From Limnephilus marmoratus (lineage: Eukaryota > Arthropoda > Insecta > Trichoptera > Limnephilidae), in the NCBI GenBank assembly GCA_917880885.1, contig OU862918.1, positions 28,915,988 to 28,979,987 on the forward strand: a stretch of 64,000 nucleotides of DNA, written 5' to 3'. Positions within the stretch are counted from its first letter, which is position 1. Each line of letters begins with the position of its first letter. The position numbers were made by a program, and so were the translations under genes. Shown here in pieces: positions 33,298-43,000 of this stretch. A model generated the notes under the pieces. The model was not told the origin of the DNA. It worked only from the letters and a program-made list of their open reading frames with translations, and made no database searches.

Positions 33298-34214
33298 GGC
33301 ATCATGCAATCACTACCATCGACGTACATGACCCATGTAGAGCCAATCCATATCATGACCACCGTGTCCATGACCCATGTAGAGGCAATACAAATAGCTC
33401 ATGTAGGGGAGCCTTAATCTGTTGGTCATTCTGACTGACAAAATTTGTGTAACAGTCGCCAGTTTTATCAAATTACACAAGATTAATGAATTATTATGAA
33501 GTTAGTAGATTTTGTAGTAATACATAATTCTTGGAAAATTATATAGCGCCATTTTTGCGAAGCATTTCACCTCACAATGTTCTAGTTTGAATGCCTATAT
33601 TGAATGATAATACTTTGAATTGATTAATTTGCCATTAGCAGGGGTATTGGGAGGGCAATACGCTAGTCATGAGGGCCACTAATATAAGGAGGACCACTAA
33701 TATGAGTGAACACTACTTCCAGAAAGAAAAAAAAAAACAAAATAAATATTTTTGTAAGTAAGTACTATGAAATTTTGAGGTCCAGTGACATTTTTGATAA
33801 ATATTTTTTTCAACAAAACATAACTGTAGGGTCGGGTGAAGGTTTGTTTGGTTACTCGTCTGAGTGTTCATTTATGACACCTGGGAAAAAAAATTGTGAG
33901 GTTTTGATGAAAAATTTAAAAAAATATATATATCGAAAAAGTCACCGGAGAACAAAATTTAATTTACATTTTTACTCCAAATAATGTCAGGAATCCCTGG
34001 TTAAAGTTACTCAAGTACGTCCCATAACACCCCATTTACGTAGGCAATGCACTTTCAAAGTTTATTTGAAAATTTAAAAATTCACATAAAAAATTAGAAT
34101 TTTTTGTTCCATCTGCAAAGCTGATAAAATGGAAAAGGTGGCAATAACTATCTTTACTTTTCGGATCGTAAGTGATTTTTTCTGAACAATCACAACCCTA
34201 TTATAACTCTAAAC

Positions 34215-34693
34215 CATAGATTCTCAACCTTTTTTTGCCCACTGCCCACTTTTCGAATATTTTTATTTCTAGCGCCCTCTAACTCGTGAATCCGAAATGA
34301 TGGGGCATAATGGGATACCACGACAGGGTTACATTTGCCACAAAGGAGGGGGCGTAATGGCTACGACCGACGGAGGGGGCATAATGGGATACCGCAATGG
34401 GGTTACATAGGCCCTGAGGGATATTATTTTCCTCAGGGCCTCCTGTGTGGAGCTCTTGTAAAAAAAAAGAAGGGATAGGGAAACTATTTAAAGATGTGAC
34501 GGAATTTACAGATGTCCCTTAATGGGAAGGGAGGGGGCAAGAGAGGATGGGGTGGGATGGGTTTCTCTGGGTCTCCTACCGCCCCCCTGAAAGTCTGAAA
34601 CGTCCCCCAATTTTCTCTTGACTTCTGCCGCCCCCCCCCCGAAGGTCTGAAACGCCCCCAAGGGAGCGTTATCGCCCACGTTGAGAACCTATG
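34215..34693. mobile_element. hAT-like MITE, 479 bp
   Basis: The TIR CATAGATTCTCAAC and the complement of CATAGGTTCTCAAC are flanked by CTCTAAAC (34,207-34,214) and CTCTGAAA (34,694-34,701), a slightly decayed 8-bp TSD. It encloses a short 3' fragment of family A (34,405-34,469). Confidence 0.75.
34405..34469 (+). repeat. SINE-like family A, copy 6 (3' tail only)
   Basis: This is the GGCCCTGAGG/CCTCAGGGCC palindrome, CTGTGTGGAGCTC and an oligo(A) end, nested in the hAT-like MITE. Confidence 0.8.
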
Positions 34694-34859
34694 CTCTGAA
34701 ATCTAAACTCTAAACCAGGGTTTCCCAACCACTGGTCCGCAAGAGGCTAGAAGATGGTCCGCCGGTCAATAACCGAGCCAGTGCGCGGGCGGTCACTGGT
34801 CGAGAAGTCTGAATAAAAAAAATCGGGACAATATTCAGTTTATCATTATTGTGCCTTGT

Positions 34860-35140
34860 GGTCAGTGGCCATTATGGTATTTCGTTTCGCCCCACCCCAT
34901 CCTACCCCGTTCTACCCCCTCCGTTGTGGTAAATATTCTGCCGGAACCCGACCCACCCCATCCCATTCCACCCCCTCCGTTGTGGTAAATATTCTGCTAG
35001 AACCCGTCCTACCCTATTCCATTACGCCCCTCCCGTTGTGCTATCCATCCCGGGTGCCACCCATGCTAGCCTACGCCACTGACCACAATGACTAACGGCT
35101 TAGGCTAGCATGGGTGGCACCTGGGACGGATAGGGTGGAA
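34860..35140. repeat. Fold-back/tandem sequence related to CAGTGGCGTAGC repeats
   Basis: This has two imperfect tandem units of about 58-60 bp containing CCGTTGTGGTAAATATTCTG. A fold-back follows in which GGGTGCCACCCATGCTAGCC (about 35,047) is mirrored by GGCTAGCATGGGTGGCACC (about 35,102). The same ends occur in the hAT-like MITE at 62.66-62.95 kb, so a relative of that MITE inserted here and was rearranged. Confidence 0.6.
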
Positions 35141-35221
35141 ACGTGGTAAGTTACCGTTCAGATTTTCATAACCAAATAAACTATAATCAATGGGTTTTAA
35201 TTGTGTTTGATGAGAATTTTT

Positions 35222-35689
35222 TCAAATAAATGTTTGTACTGTAGCCCTTAATAAATGCAAATGCAAAGCATCTGATGTGCATATCACTTTCATCAAATTA
35301 AAACCGAAACCTAGGTTTTGAGAAATTAGCTTATGTCTGAGTTCATCAGCAAATAACTTTTTTTTTTTAAATAAATATGTGCAAACAATTTCTAACTGTT
35401 TCAATTGCTCATTCTGTAGGTCAAGGTTTCCCAAAGTCATAAGAGCTGTTTGTGCAAAATCTTCAGAGGCAGCTTTCAAACATTGCATTTTACTGCTAAA
35501 TTTGCTAGTAGTATCGCAGCCACTTACAGCATGTAATGCTGACAAAATATCGCATATGCTTTCACCTAGGGATTTAGCAGCTAAATGGCATCGTAGAAAA
35601 TATTTCTTTGTATGAGAATCGTCGAACCATAGCCCAAGACACCCAATATTTGCTAAGCATATCCAGAAATAAATTGCCAAGACGAACAC
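35222..35689 (-). pseudogene. Gene fragment carried in a hAT element (CDTTS-type protein)
   Basis: This open segment of 155 codons has SALHAVSGCDTTSKFSSKMQ, a block that recurs in multi-copy arthropod and cnidarian proteins of unknown function. Further on are DLQNEQLKQLEIVCTYLF and SDALHLHLLRATVQT. It lacks a start that fits a whole protein and is not a hAT transposase. It may be host or other-transposon sequence picked up by the element. Confidence 0.5.
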
Positions 35690-35758
35690 ATCCGTATCAG
35701 CGCTGTTTATAAACGTTGGTCCCGGGTCAGTAAAAGGTTGGGAACCACTGCTCTAAAC

Positions 35759-36752
35759 CAACAAAACTCTAAAATAAAAGATGAAGAAACTCAATGATTT
35801 CGCTAATAAAATTTAGCGAAAAATGGCTAAAATTGTAGCTTCAAATCAAGCGAAATGTGTTGCGAATCAACCCCAACAGAATTATCATTACATGTAAACA
35901 ATATCACGCACGTAAATTGATAGAAAAATGCATTTATCGGAGTTTATTCAAGGGTGGTTTTAACTGAATTACAGTTATAAATCGCAGTTTGGTCACCAAA
36001 AAAGTAATTTCCATACGTTATTTAGTTCCCCAACCGCCTACTGCATTACGAAAAAATTGGTTTTCATCCATATACAGCTGCTATTCCTCGCCAGCACAAA
36101 TATTAATTGCGGGAATCGTAAAATAGCGAAACAAAATGTTAAATTTTGTAAACAAGTCCGAAATTTTGTTTACCCGATTTGCGATTTGTGGTTAAGTTTT
36201 GTACGCAGCCAGAAATTTGCGCGTAATATTAAGGACTAGTAAATCGAAAGCAGATTTTATTTTCACACACAATCTCTTTACGTTGTTCAAAAACGAATAA
36301 TGAAAATCATATAAAAAAAAAAAAAATACATCCTTCTGAACTTTAAGGTCGGAAAGTAAAATACTTTGTTCCTTTATCGTGCAATTTTACAAATTAATGT
36401 GTAAAGAACATGTTTTAAACGGTGACCGGACAACTCAGAAGCACCCTAGAAAGGTCATTGAGTGATGAAAAAAATTGTTAAATAGGTTAAGTTAGGTTAG
36501 GGTTACCGGCTATTTAAAAATTATTTTTTTATAGCTTTTAATGACCTTTCTGAGGTGTTTCTGAGTTGGTTTCATTCTGAGTTGGCTCCATAAACAAAGC
36601 CATACCATTCAGTAAATCTCAGGCAAAATTATTTGTTACCGATTATGATACATTCCTTTTAAAAAAAACTTTGGGTTAACAGAACTACAAAAACCAAGGA
36701 ACAAATTTCTTAAGCCTATTTTTTTTTTAAAATTGTTTTTTTTTTTTTTACA
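35759..36752. other. AT-rich stretch with a small fold-back
   Basis: No gene was recognised. A 30-bp imperfect inverted repeat (CAACTCAGAAGCACC... near 36,431 and ...GGTGTTTCTGAGTTG near 36,566) could be a MITE of about 136 bp, without a clear TSD. Confidence 0.45.
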
Positions 36753-36970
36753 GTGAATACCGCACAAGAATCTCAACTGCTCCCGTCTGGAGCCAGTGAG
36801 ACTATGGCATCCCCAATTGGGGTATGTTGTGAGGCTGAAGGTAGTGGGGAGGGGAAGGAGGTGGGGAAGAGGAAGGTTGGGAAGTACCTGGCTATTCAGA
36901 TCTGGTCACTAAACACGGCTAAAACCATTTTCAAGCAACGTTTCAATTCTGAATGGTGGCTGGGTAAGAT
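36753..36970 (+). repeat. Dispersed repeat family B, copy 1
   Basis: This shares CTCAACTGCTCCCGTCTGG, a GGGGAGGGGAAGGAGGTGGG-type purine block and TTTCAATTCTGAATGGTGG with 55.77-56.02 kb (+), and inverted with about 62.97-63.15 kb. The open frame over it is repeat sequence. Confidence 0.75.
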
Positions 36971-37271
36971 TATTTTTTAATAATTAAAATTACTAATGAT
37001 AATATTGCCTCTAAACAAATCAAGAAAAATCGATTTCTTTTGTGGTCTTCAATTTAATAAATAAAATAGTTTACATCCGTACTAGATACTAGCTTATACT
37101 TTTTGAATTAATTTAAAAAAAAAAATCGATTTGAAAAAAAATATTCGTTTGGTTGGATATTTTGGCCTAAAATCCAAAATAATTCTGTACATATTTAAAA
37201 TTTAAGCAAATAATGGTCAGACTTTTGAATCATGAAATACGCCCACGTCGCATGTTTATTCAATATTATTA

Positions 37272-38095
37272 TTAGGTTCTTACATATGAAATTGGCGTTT
37301 TGTATGGGAGGAACATAAAGTCGATATTTTTTAATATAATATATTTATTTAATCAAAGTATGTACCATTGCTATCTATACACTTTTGCCATCTCATAGGT
37401 AGTTCATCGATCCCTTTACTAAAAAAACCATTCGGACGGGAATCAATAAAATCTTTAAAGGCGGTTTGGACTGCCCCCATCGGAGTTGAATTTTTCCCTT
37501 GCAAGAAGTTATCCAAATTTCGAAAAAAATGGTAATCTGTTGGGGCAAGGTCCGGAGAGTACGGTGGATGTCTTAGACATTCCAATTGAAGCCCCTCTAA
37601 TTTGGTAGCCGTCTGTTGTGCAGTGTGTGGTCTAGCGTTTTAACGCGCGTTTGTTGATTTGCTTCACTCAATTCGTGAGGTACCCACCTTTCAAGCTTTT
37701 TTACCTTCCCAATTTGCTTCAAGTTTATTAAAACAGTTTTATCACTAACACCGCAGCCTGCAGCTAACTCGGACGTGGTTTGCGATGGATCCGCTTCCAC
37801 AATAGCCTTCAATTCTTCATTATCAACTTTGGTCTCCGGCCGTCCACGGGGCTTGTTCTGCAGGTCGAAATTTCCAGAACGAAAACGTTGGAACCAAAAA
37901 CGCACTGTGTTTACTTTTGTGACGCAAAGAAAAAAAAAATAAAGGAAAAAAACAAATGAATTATAATTTTCGAAACACAAATACATGAGTAAATAGGTGT
38001 ATAAATTTGAATTTGGAATTCCTAACCAAAGAGAAGATATTTGAGATCAAAGTTGCCAGTACGGCAAAACGCCAATTTCATATGTAAGGACCTAA
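37272..38095 (-). mobile_element. mariner-family element, 824 bp, internally deleted
   Basis: The TIRs TTAGGTTCTTACATATGAAA and the complement of TTAGGTCCTTACATATGAAA continue through TTGGCGTTTTG (about 30 bp) and are flanked by TA at 37,270-37,271 and 38,096-38,097. The enclosed transposase relic lacks its middle. Confidence 0.9.
37349..37986 (-). pseudogene. mariner transposase relic (HTH plus C-terminus)
   Basis: The upstream segment (37,597-37,986) gives VNTVRFWFQRFRSGNFDLQN, KPRGRPETKVDNEELKAI and QTTSELAAGCGVSDKTVL, the paired HTH and GRP linker of mariner transposases. It then jumps to the end segment (37,349-37,585), HPPYSPDLAPTDYHFF, which holds the last catalytic Asp (DD34D type), followed by the C-terminal helices. 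About 120 residues with the first two Asp are deleted. Confidence 0.88.
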
Positions 38096-38178
38096 TATAA
38101 ATAAAGTTGATGTGGGTTGTCCGACACTTACAAATTTAAATCAGTTGGTAAACATAGTGCATTTACCATTCACGGGTG

Positions 38179-38221
38179 GAAAGGTGGTCTCACCGCCCGG
38201 GCCCTGGTGAGACCACCTTTC
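38179..38221. repeat. Perfect 16-bp hairpin
   Basis: GAAAGGTGGTCTCACC is followed after an 11-nt GC-rich loop (itself containing CCCGGG) by its exact complement. There is no T tract after it, so it is probably a transposon remnant or cruciform-prone site rather than a terminator. Confidence 0.85.
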
Positions 38222-38342
38222 AGAAAGGAAACTTCACTTTAAATTAGATATCCAGGTTTCTTCTTTCATTCATTCTTTTCTTTCTTTCCCTAACCTCCTT
38301 CCTTTTAACACCATAGCCTAAATTGGATCACGTATAAAGGTA

Positions 38343-39564
38343 CTGACACACTTGCTCACACAAACCGGCTTATGAGCATGCTCATTAGTGAAAAATAGTC
38401 AACTGTACATATTTGCTCACTAATGAGCAGGCTTGGTTTGAGCTTTCTCGTGAATGAGCGTGCTCAAAGCCAATATTTGAACACACATGCTATTTAAGGC
38501 TCCGCAACCGGGCACGAAAAGAAGAAGATGGAGAGATACGAAATTACGAATGTTAGAGGAGAGCGCTAACATTTGCAGCGACAAAATCGATGCGAAAATT
38601 TCGAAAATGTTTAATAAAAAACGACTCGTTTAAAATGGAGCAAAAATCTCGCGGGCATTATCTTAAACAGCATTTAAAGAAACATTGTGAATTTGTTCAT
38701 ACATATACCTTGTAAAATAACTGAAACAAACGTGTTAATAATAGTTTTTGGAGCATACTTTGCGATTTTTTTCTATCGAGGGAATTTTATATAATTTGCG
38801 TTTCGGCGCGGGCAAAGTCTAGATATTATCTTCAAGAATAACATATATTTTTTTAAGAGCTTTAAAACTTACCGTGTTTAAGGGAAATATGTAATAAATC
38901 GGTACAAATCCGGATTGCGGGTCCTGAATGAGCGTGCTCAAAGCCAACATTTGAACACACATGCTATTTAATGAGCACGCTCATGTCAAATAGTGTCAGT
39001 TTCATTTGATCAGAACTAAACAAAATAATATTACTGTTCGCAATGCAATTATTTAAGAATCATCTGACGTAAAAAAATAACACTTGGGAATAAGATTTGG
39101 GTCCAATATGTCAACAAATCCGATGGTGACTAAATATTAAAAAATAAATGATAATTTCAATAGAATGTGATTTCATTTTGAAGGTAAAGGAGTTTTTGCG
39201 GAATTTGGAAATCTATTGTGGGTATTTTAAGTGACCTTGTGTTCCAAATATATTCGTGATTCCAATAATAAATCACGAAAAACGAGTTTTTTCGTCTCCC
39301 CAGCGGGCTATTTTGACACTTTTGTAAAGAATGCACAGGCACGAAGTGAGATCGGTTTGAAATGAGCATGCTTATAAGCTAGCCTGTTCACACATGCTTA
39401 GGAGGCTTCCCCTTCCACCCAATAATCCAATGAGAATGCTCATACTGTTGATTTGTGAGAATACTCATTTGGCTTCAAATGAGCATGCTCATTACTAGTA
39501 ACGTCACTGACACACATGCTACTAGATAGCATGCTCTTTAGCTTCAAATGAGCAAGTGTGTCTG
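38343..39564. mobile_element. TIR element with an array of TGAGCATGCTCA palindromes
   Basis: CTGACACACTTGCTCA at the left and the complement of CAGACACACTTGCTCA at the right are flanked by TA on each side. Inside, near both ends, are about ten copies of a near-palindromic motif (TGAGCATGCTCA and one-base variants). The middle includes a family-C block (38,771-38,925). No transposase was found. Confidence 0.65.
38771..38925 (+). repeat. Dispersed repeat family C, copy 3 (partial)
   Basis: This matches 22.68-22.74 kb (TATTATCTTC, TTTTTTAAGAGCTTTAA) and the GGATTGCGGG block near 23.4 kb. Confidence 0.55.
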
Positions 39565-39599
39565 TAGCATAAAAGATTTCTAGCATAAAGGTAGGAACT

Positions 39600-39676
39600 A
39601 GTGTATGTTCAAAACCCAAATGACCTAATGACCCTGTATAAAATCTGCAACAACGTTATCGACTGTCCTGACTTAC
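39600..39676 (+). pseudogene. LINE RT C-terminal fragment, left of the Gypsy insertion
   Basis: Reading NPNDLMTLYKICNNVIDC on the plus strand, this frame continues directly into the block at 44,866 when the Gypsy element and one CTTAC are removed. It is the 3' end of a 5'-truncated non-LTR retrotransposon. Confidence 0.75.
39672..39676. repeat. Target-site duplication CTTAC (left)
   Basis: This 5-bp direct repeat matches 44,866-44,870 and brackets the Gypsy element. Confidence 0.9.
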
Positions 39677-39950
39677 TGTGATGTCCTGTACTGCAGGTAA
39701 TACTGGGCCCTTTATCTCCAGTATCGCTCTTGGATGTCTTCAAGGTTATTTATTAAAAACACGTAGTATCTTTGATACACGGAGACTGTTTATTGGAATA
39801 TAATATTTACAGTGTTGGCTGTAAGCCGCCTAACGAGAAAGACGCCGCACGAGCTCTGTGCTCGCTATTATATTGTGCCGATGTCCGGCCGCTTCGGCTA
39901 GGTTCGGTATTCCCGAACCTACCCGACAGATACTCATTACCAACACTACA
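39677..39950 (-). repeat. Gypsy 3' LTR
   Basis: This is 274 bp, TGTGATGTCC to CAACACTACA on the plus strand. It contains a palindromic GGCCGCTTCGGC and GGTTCGG...CCGAACC hairpin block. By eye it is identical to the other LTR. Confidence 0.95.
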
Positions 39951-40082
39951 TCTCTCCCTCCTTCAACTCTGAAGCTACTTACTTACATAACAAAATAACT
40001 TAAATAACAATTAACACAAATTATAATACTTCATACACAATAATTTTTTTAAGATACACATAATTTAACCGCGGTGACTGGG

Positions 40083-43000
40083 TCAAGTTGTCCCGTCTCC
40101 TCTGGAAGTTGTAGGTGCCTTGTGACTTGAACGCAGTCTTCCCGACCATGGTCTCTGTTGCCGTGCCTGCTCCGACACCACCTCCTCCCCCACCAACCTG
40201 GAATCAGGAGAACAACCAGTCAAACCACGCAACAAGGTCGCAGTCTCTAACTCATGAGGCTCGTTCCTCAAAATTTCAGACGCGGGATGCTGCGCAATTT
40301 TGCCATCTTCCTTCCAGCTCACTGACATTTCCCTCATCTGGTCCACATGTCTCTTCCATGTTACATAAGTGTTTCCTATTTTAATAATATAAACTTTTTT
40401 ACCTAGCTTTCTAGAAACTACACCCTTAGCCCAAACGACTTTATTATCATGACGATAATCTTTTGTCAAACATTTTTGTCCAACTTTAAAAACCCTGGTT
40501 TTTACCCCTCTGTACAACCTAACTTGATCAGATTGAGCTTTAGAAATGTTAACGTTAGCTTCCTTGACTTTTTCCGAAAAGTCTTCTCCATTTTTCACTG
40601 GCAACAAACTGTCGAACGTAGAACGCAGCCTTCTTCCTACTAACAGAACCGCTGGTTCAATACCTGTCGAACAATGGAAAGAATTTCTATAGTCCACTAA
40701 AAAATTCAACAGCTTGACATTGTAATCTAGTGGGAATTTACCGTTTATTAACAGTTTCTTGAGGAACATTTTCGAAATTTTTACTGCATTTTCTGCCAGC
40801 CCGTTTGACTGGGGGTGTTTCACCGGAGAAGTCATAAGCTTAATATTGTTCTCCTTTAAGAAAACTCTAAATTCCTCACTTGTAAAAACTGAGCCATTGT
40901 CAGATACAATTAACTCAGGGTTGCCAAAATTAGAAAAAATTTTCCTCAATTCCATAATCGTGTGAGTTGAATCTGCCTTCTGCACCTCGATACAGTCTAA
41001 CCACTTCGAGAATGAGTCACAAACCACGAGAAACATCTTCCCCGCTAGGGGTCCACAATAATCTAGATGTACCCTACTCCAAGCTTTACCTGGATTTGGC
41101 CAAACCGTCAATTGACTTTTGGGTGGTGACTGTTTTGACAACGAACAATCTGAACAAGATTGAACGACTTCCTCCAAATCTTTGTTTAGAGAAGTCCACC
41201 AAAAATATGTTTTAGAAATTCCCCTCATTTTTACAATACCTAGATGTGACCTGTGTAATAAATCTAAAACTTGCCTTTGGAGAGAAACAGGTATAACTAT
41301 TCTATGTTGCCAAAACAAACAATCTTCTACGATAGAAAGTTCATTTCTTTTCAACCAATATTTCCATATACTGCTGTCACGATTTACTCGTTTGGGCCAG
41401 CCCTGCCGCAAATACCTAAACACTAGCTGTAATTCGCTATCTGCTGCGGTGGCTAACACAACTGCTTGAAAATTAACATGGTCACAATTCTCAATAAAAC
41501 AAACAAAGTCAGTCCCGCAATCATCCTTAAAACCCTCAACTGTGTCCTTCAACGGTAAGCGAGAAAGAAAATCTGCTTGGTTATTACAAGATTTCACAAA
41601 TTCCGTTTTGTACGAAAACCCTGCCAGAATGATGCCATATCTCTGCAAACGGTTTGCTGCGAGAACCGGAATATTTTTGTGTTCCCCTAGAATTCTTAGT
41701 AACGGCATATTGTCAACGCATAACGTGAACTCCCTTCCAAAAAGGTACAGAAAAAATTTATTTAACCCGAACACAATTGCCAGAGCTTCGAGATCCAAAA
41801 TACTATATTTCTTTTCGGCGGTTGTCAAACTACGAGAAGCGAACTCAATTGGACGCATTGTGCCGTCCTTAAACACGTGCATTAACGCAGCCCCGAGTCC
41901 GCATGTACTAGCGTCCGTATACAGTTTTACCGGTAAGTCCGGAAAATAATTTGTAAGAATCGTGTTGTTGCCCATTAATTCTTTAATGGTATCGACTGCT
42001 ACTTTACAGTCTTCTGAGAAATTCCACTCTACCCCTTTTTTCAAAAGGTTATGCAGGGGTTCCAGTATTGATGACATCCTAGGAATGAAATTCCGATAAA
42101 AATTTAGAAAACCCAATAAACTTTTCAATTTATGAACGTCCGTAGGATACGGAGCGTTTTTTATAGCTTCAAGTTTGTTTGGCTGAGGTTGGATTCCGCT
42201 CCCCGAAATTACATACCCCAAAAATTCTACCGATTCTACAAAAAATTCGCATTTATCCGTGTTGACCCTCAACCCGCACTCTCGTAAACGCGCGCACACT
42301 GCCTGTATGTTATACACTAAATCCAGTTCGTTGACCCCCGAAATGATGATATCGTCTAAATAGAATGCCACCCCCTTCAACCCCTGAAGACAGCTTGCTA
42401 TAGTCCTAGCGAAGATCGCTGGCGCTGACTTAAAACCAAAGACTAGTCTGTTATATTGAAATAACCCTAAATGCGTATTTATTGTAGTATACTTTTTGCA
42501 AAAGTCAGCTAATTCTAATTGTGAGAAAGCCTGTCTTAAATCTAGTTTAGCGAACACTTTACCCGAACTTACTTTGTGAACAACTTCATTTATGGAGGGA
42601 AGCGGGTACCTTTCCAAGTCCGTCATGAGATTTAAAGATCTCTTGTAGTCCACGCAAATCCTAACATTCCCGTTCTTTTTAATTACCGGTACAATTGGAG
42701 ACGCGTATTCACTGCTGGTTACCGGAGAAATGATACCATCAGCTACCATAGCTTCTAATTCTCTCTCAATTTTTTCCTTAATAGCGAACGGAACCGGCCT
42801 CGCATTAAAAAAAACAGGACGAGCTTCCTTGTTTACTTTGAAACTCACTTTATGTTTACTGAATTTACCCAGCCCCGGCGAAAACACTTCTGGAAACTCG
42901 TTGTAAATCATTTCAATTTTGTCTTTGATTGTTGAAACCGAATTATCCATCACTGGAACTATCTTCAGATTAAAAGCCTCCATGAAGTCCCGACCTACTA

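Larger units (their letters stand above)
34716..35750. mobile_element. hAT element, 1,035 bp, perfect 8-bp TSD (CTCTAAAC)
   Basis: The TIR CAGGGTTTCCCAACC and the complement of CAGTGGTTCCCAACC are flanked by CTCTAAAC at 34,708-34,715 and 35,751-35,758. This is a textbook hAT structure (CAG ends, 8-bp TSD with central TA). It carries a captured or relic gene piece on the minus strand (35,222-35,689) and a nested fold-back sequence near 35.04-35.14 kb. Confidence 0.92.

Noticed and set aside
38343..39564. CRISPR-like array of short repeats
   Set aside because: The repeats are palindromic, irregularly spaced and inside a eukaryotic TIR element, with no uniform spacers or cas genes.
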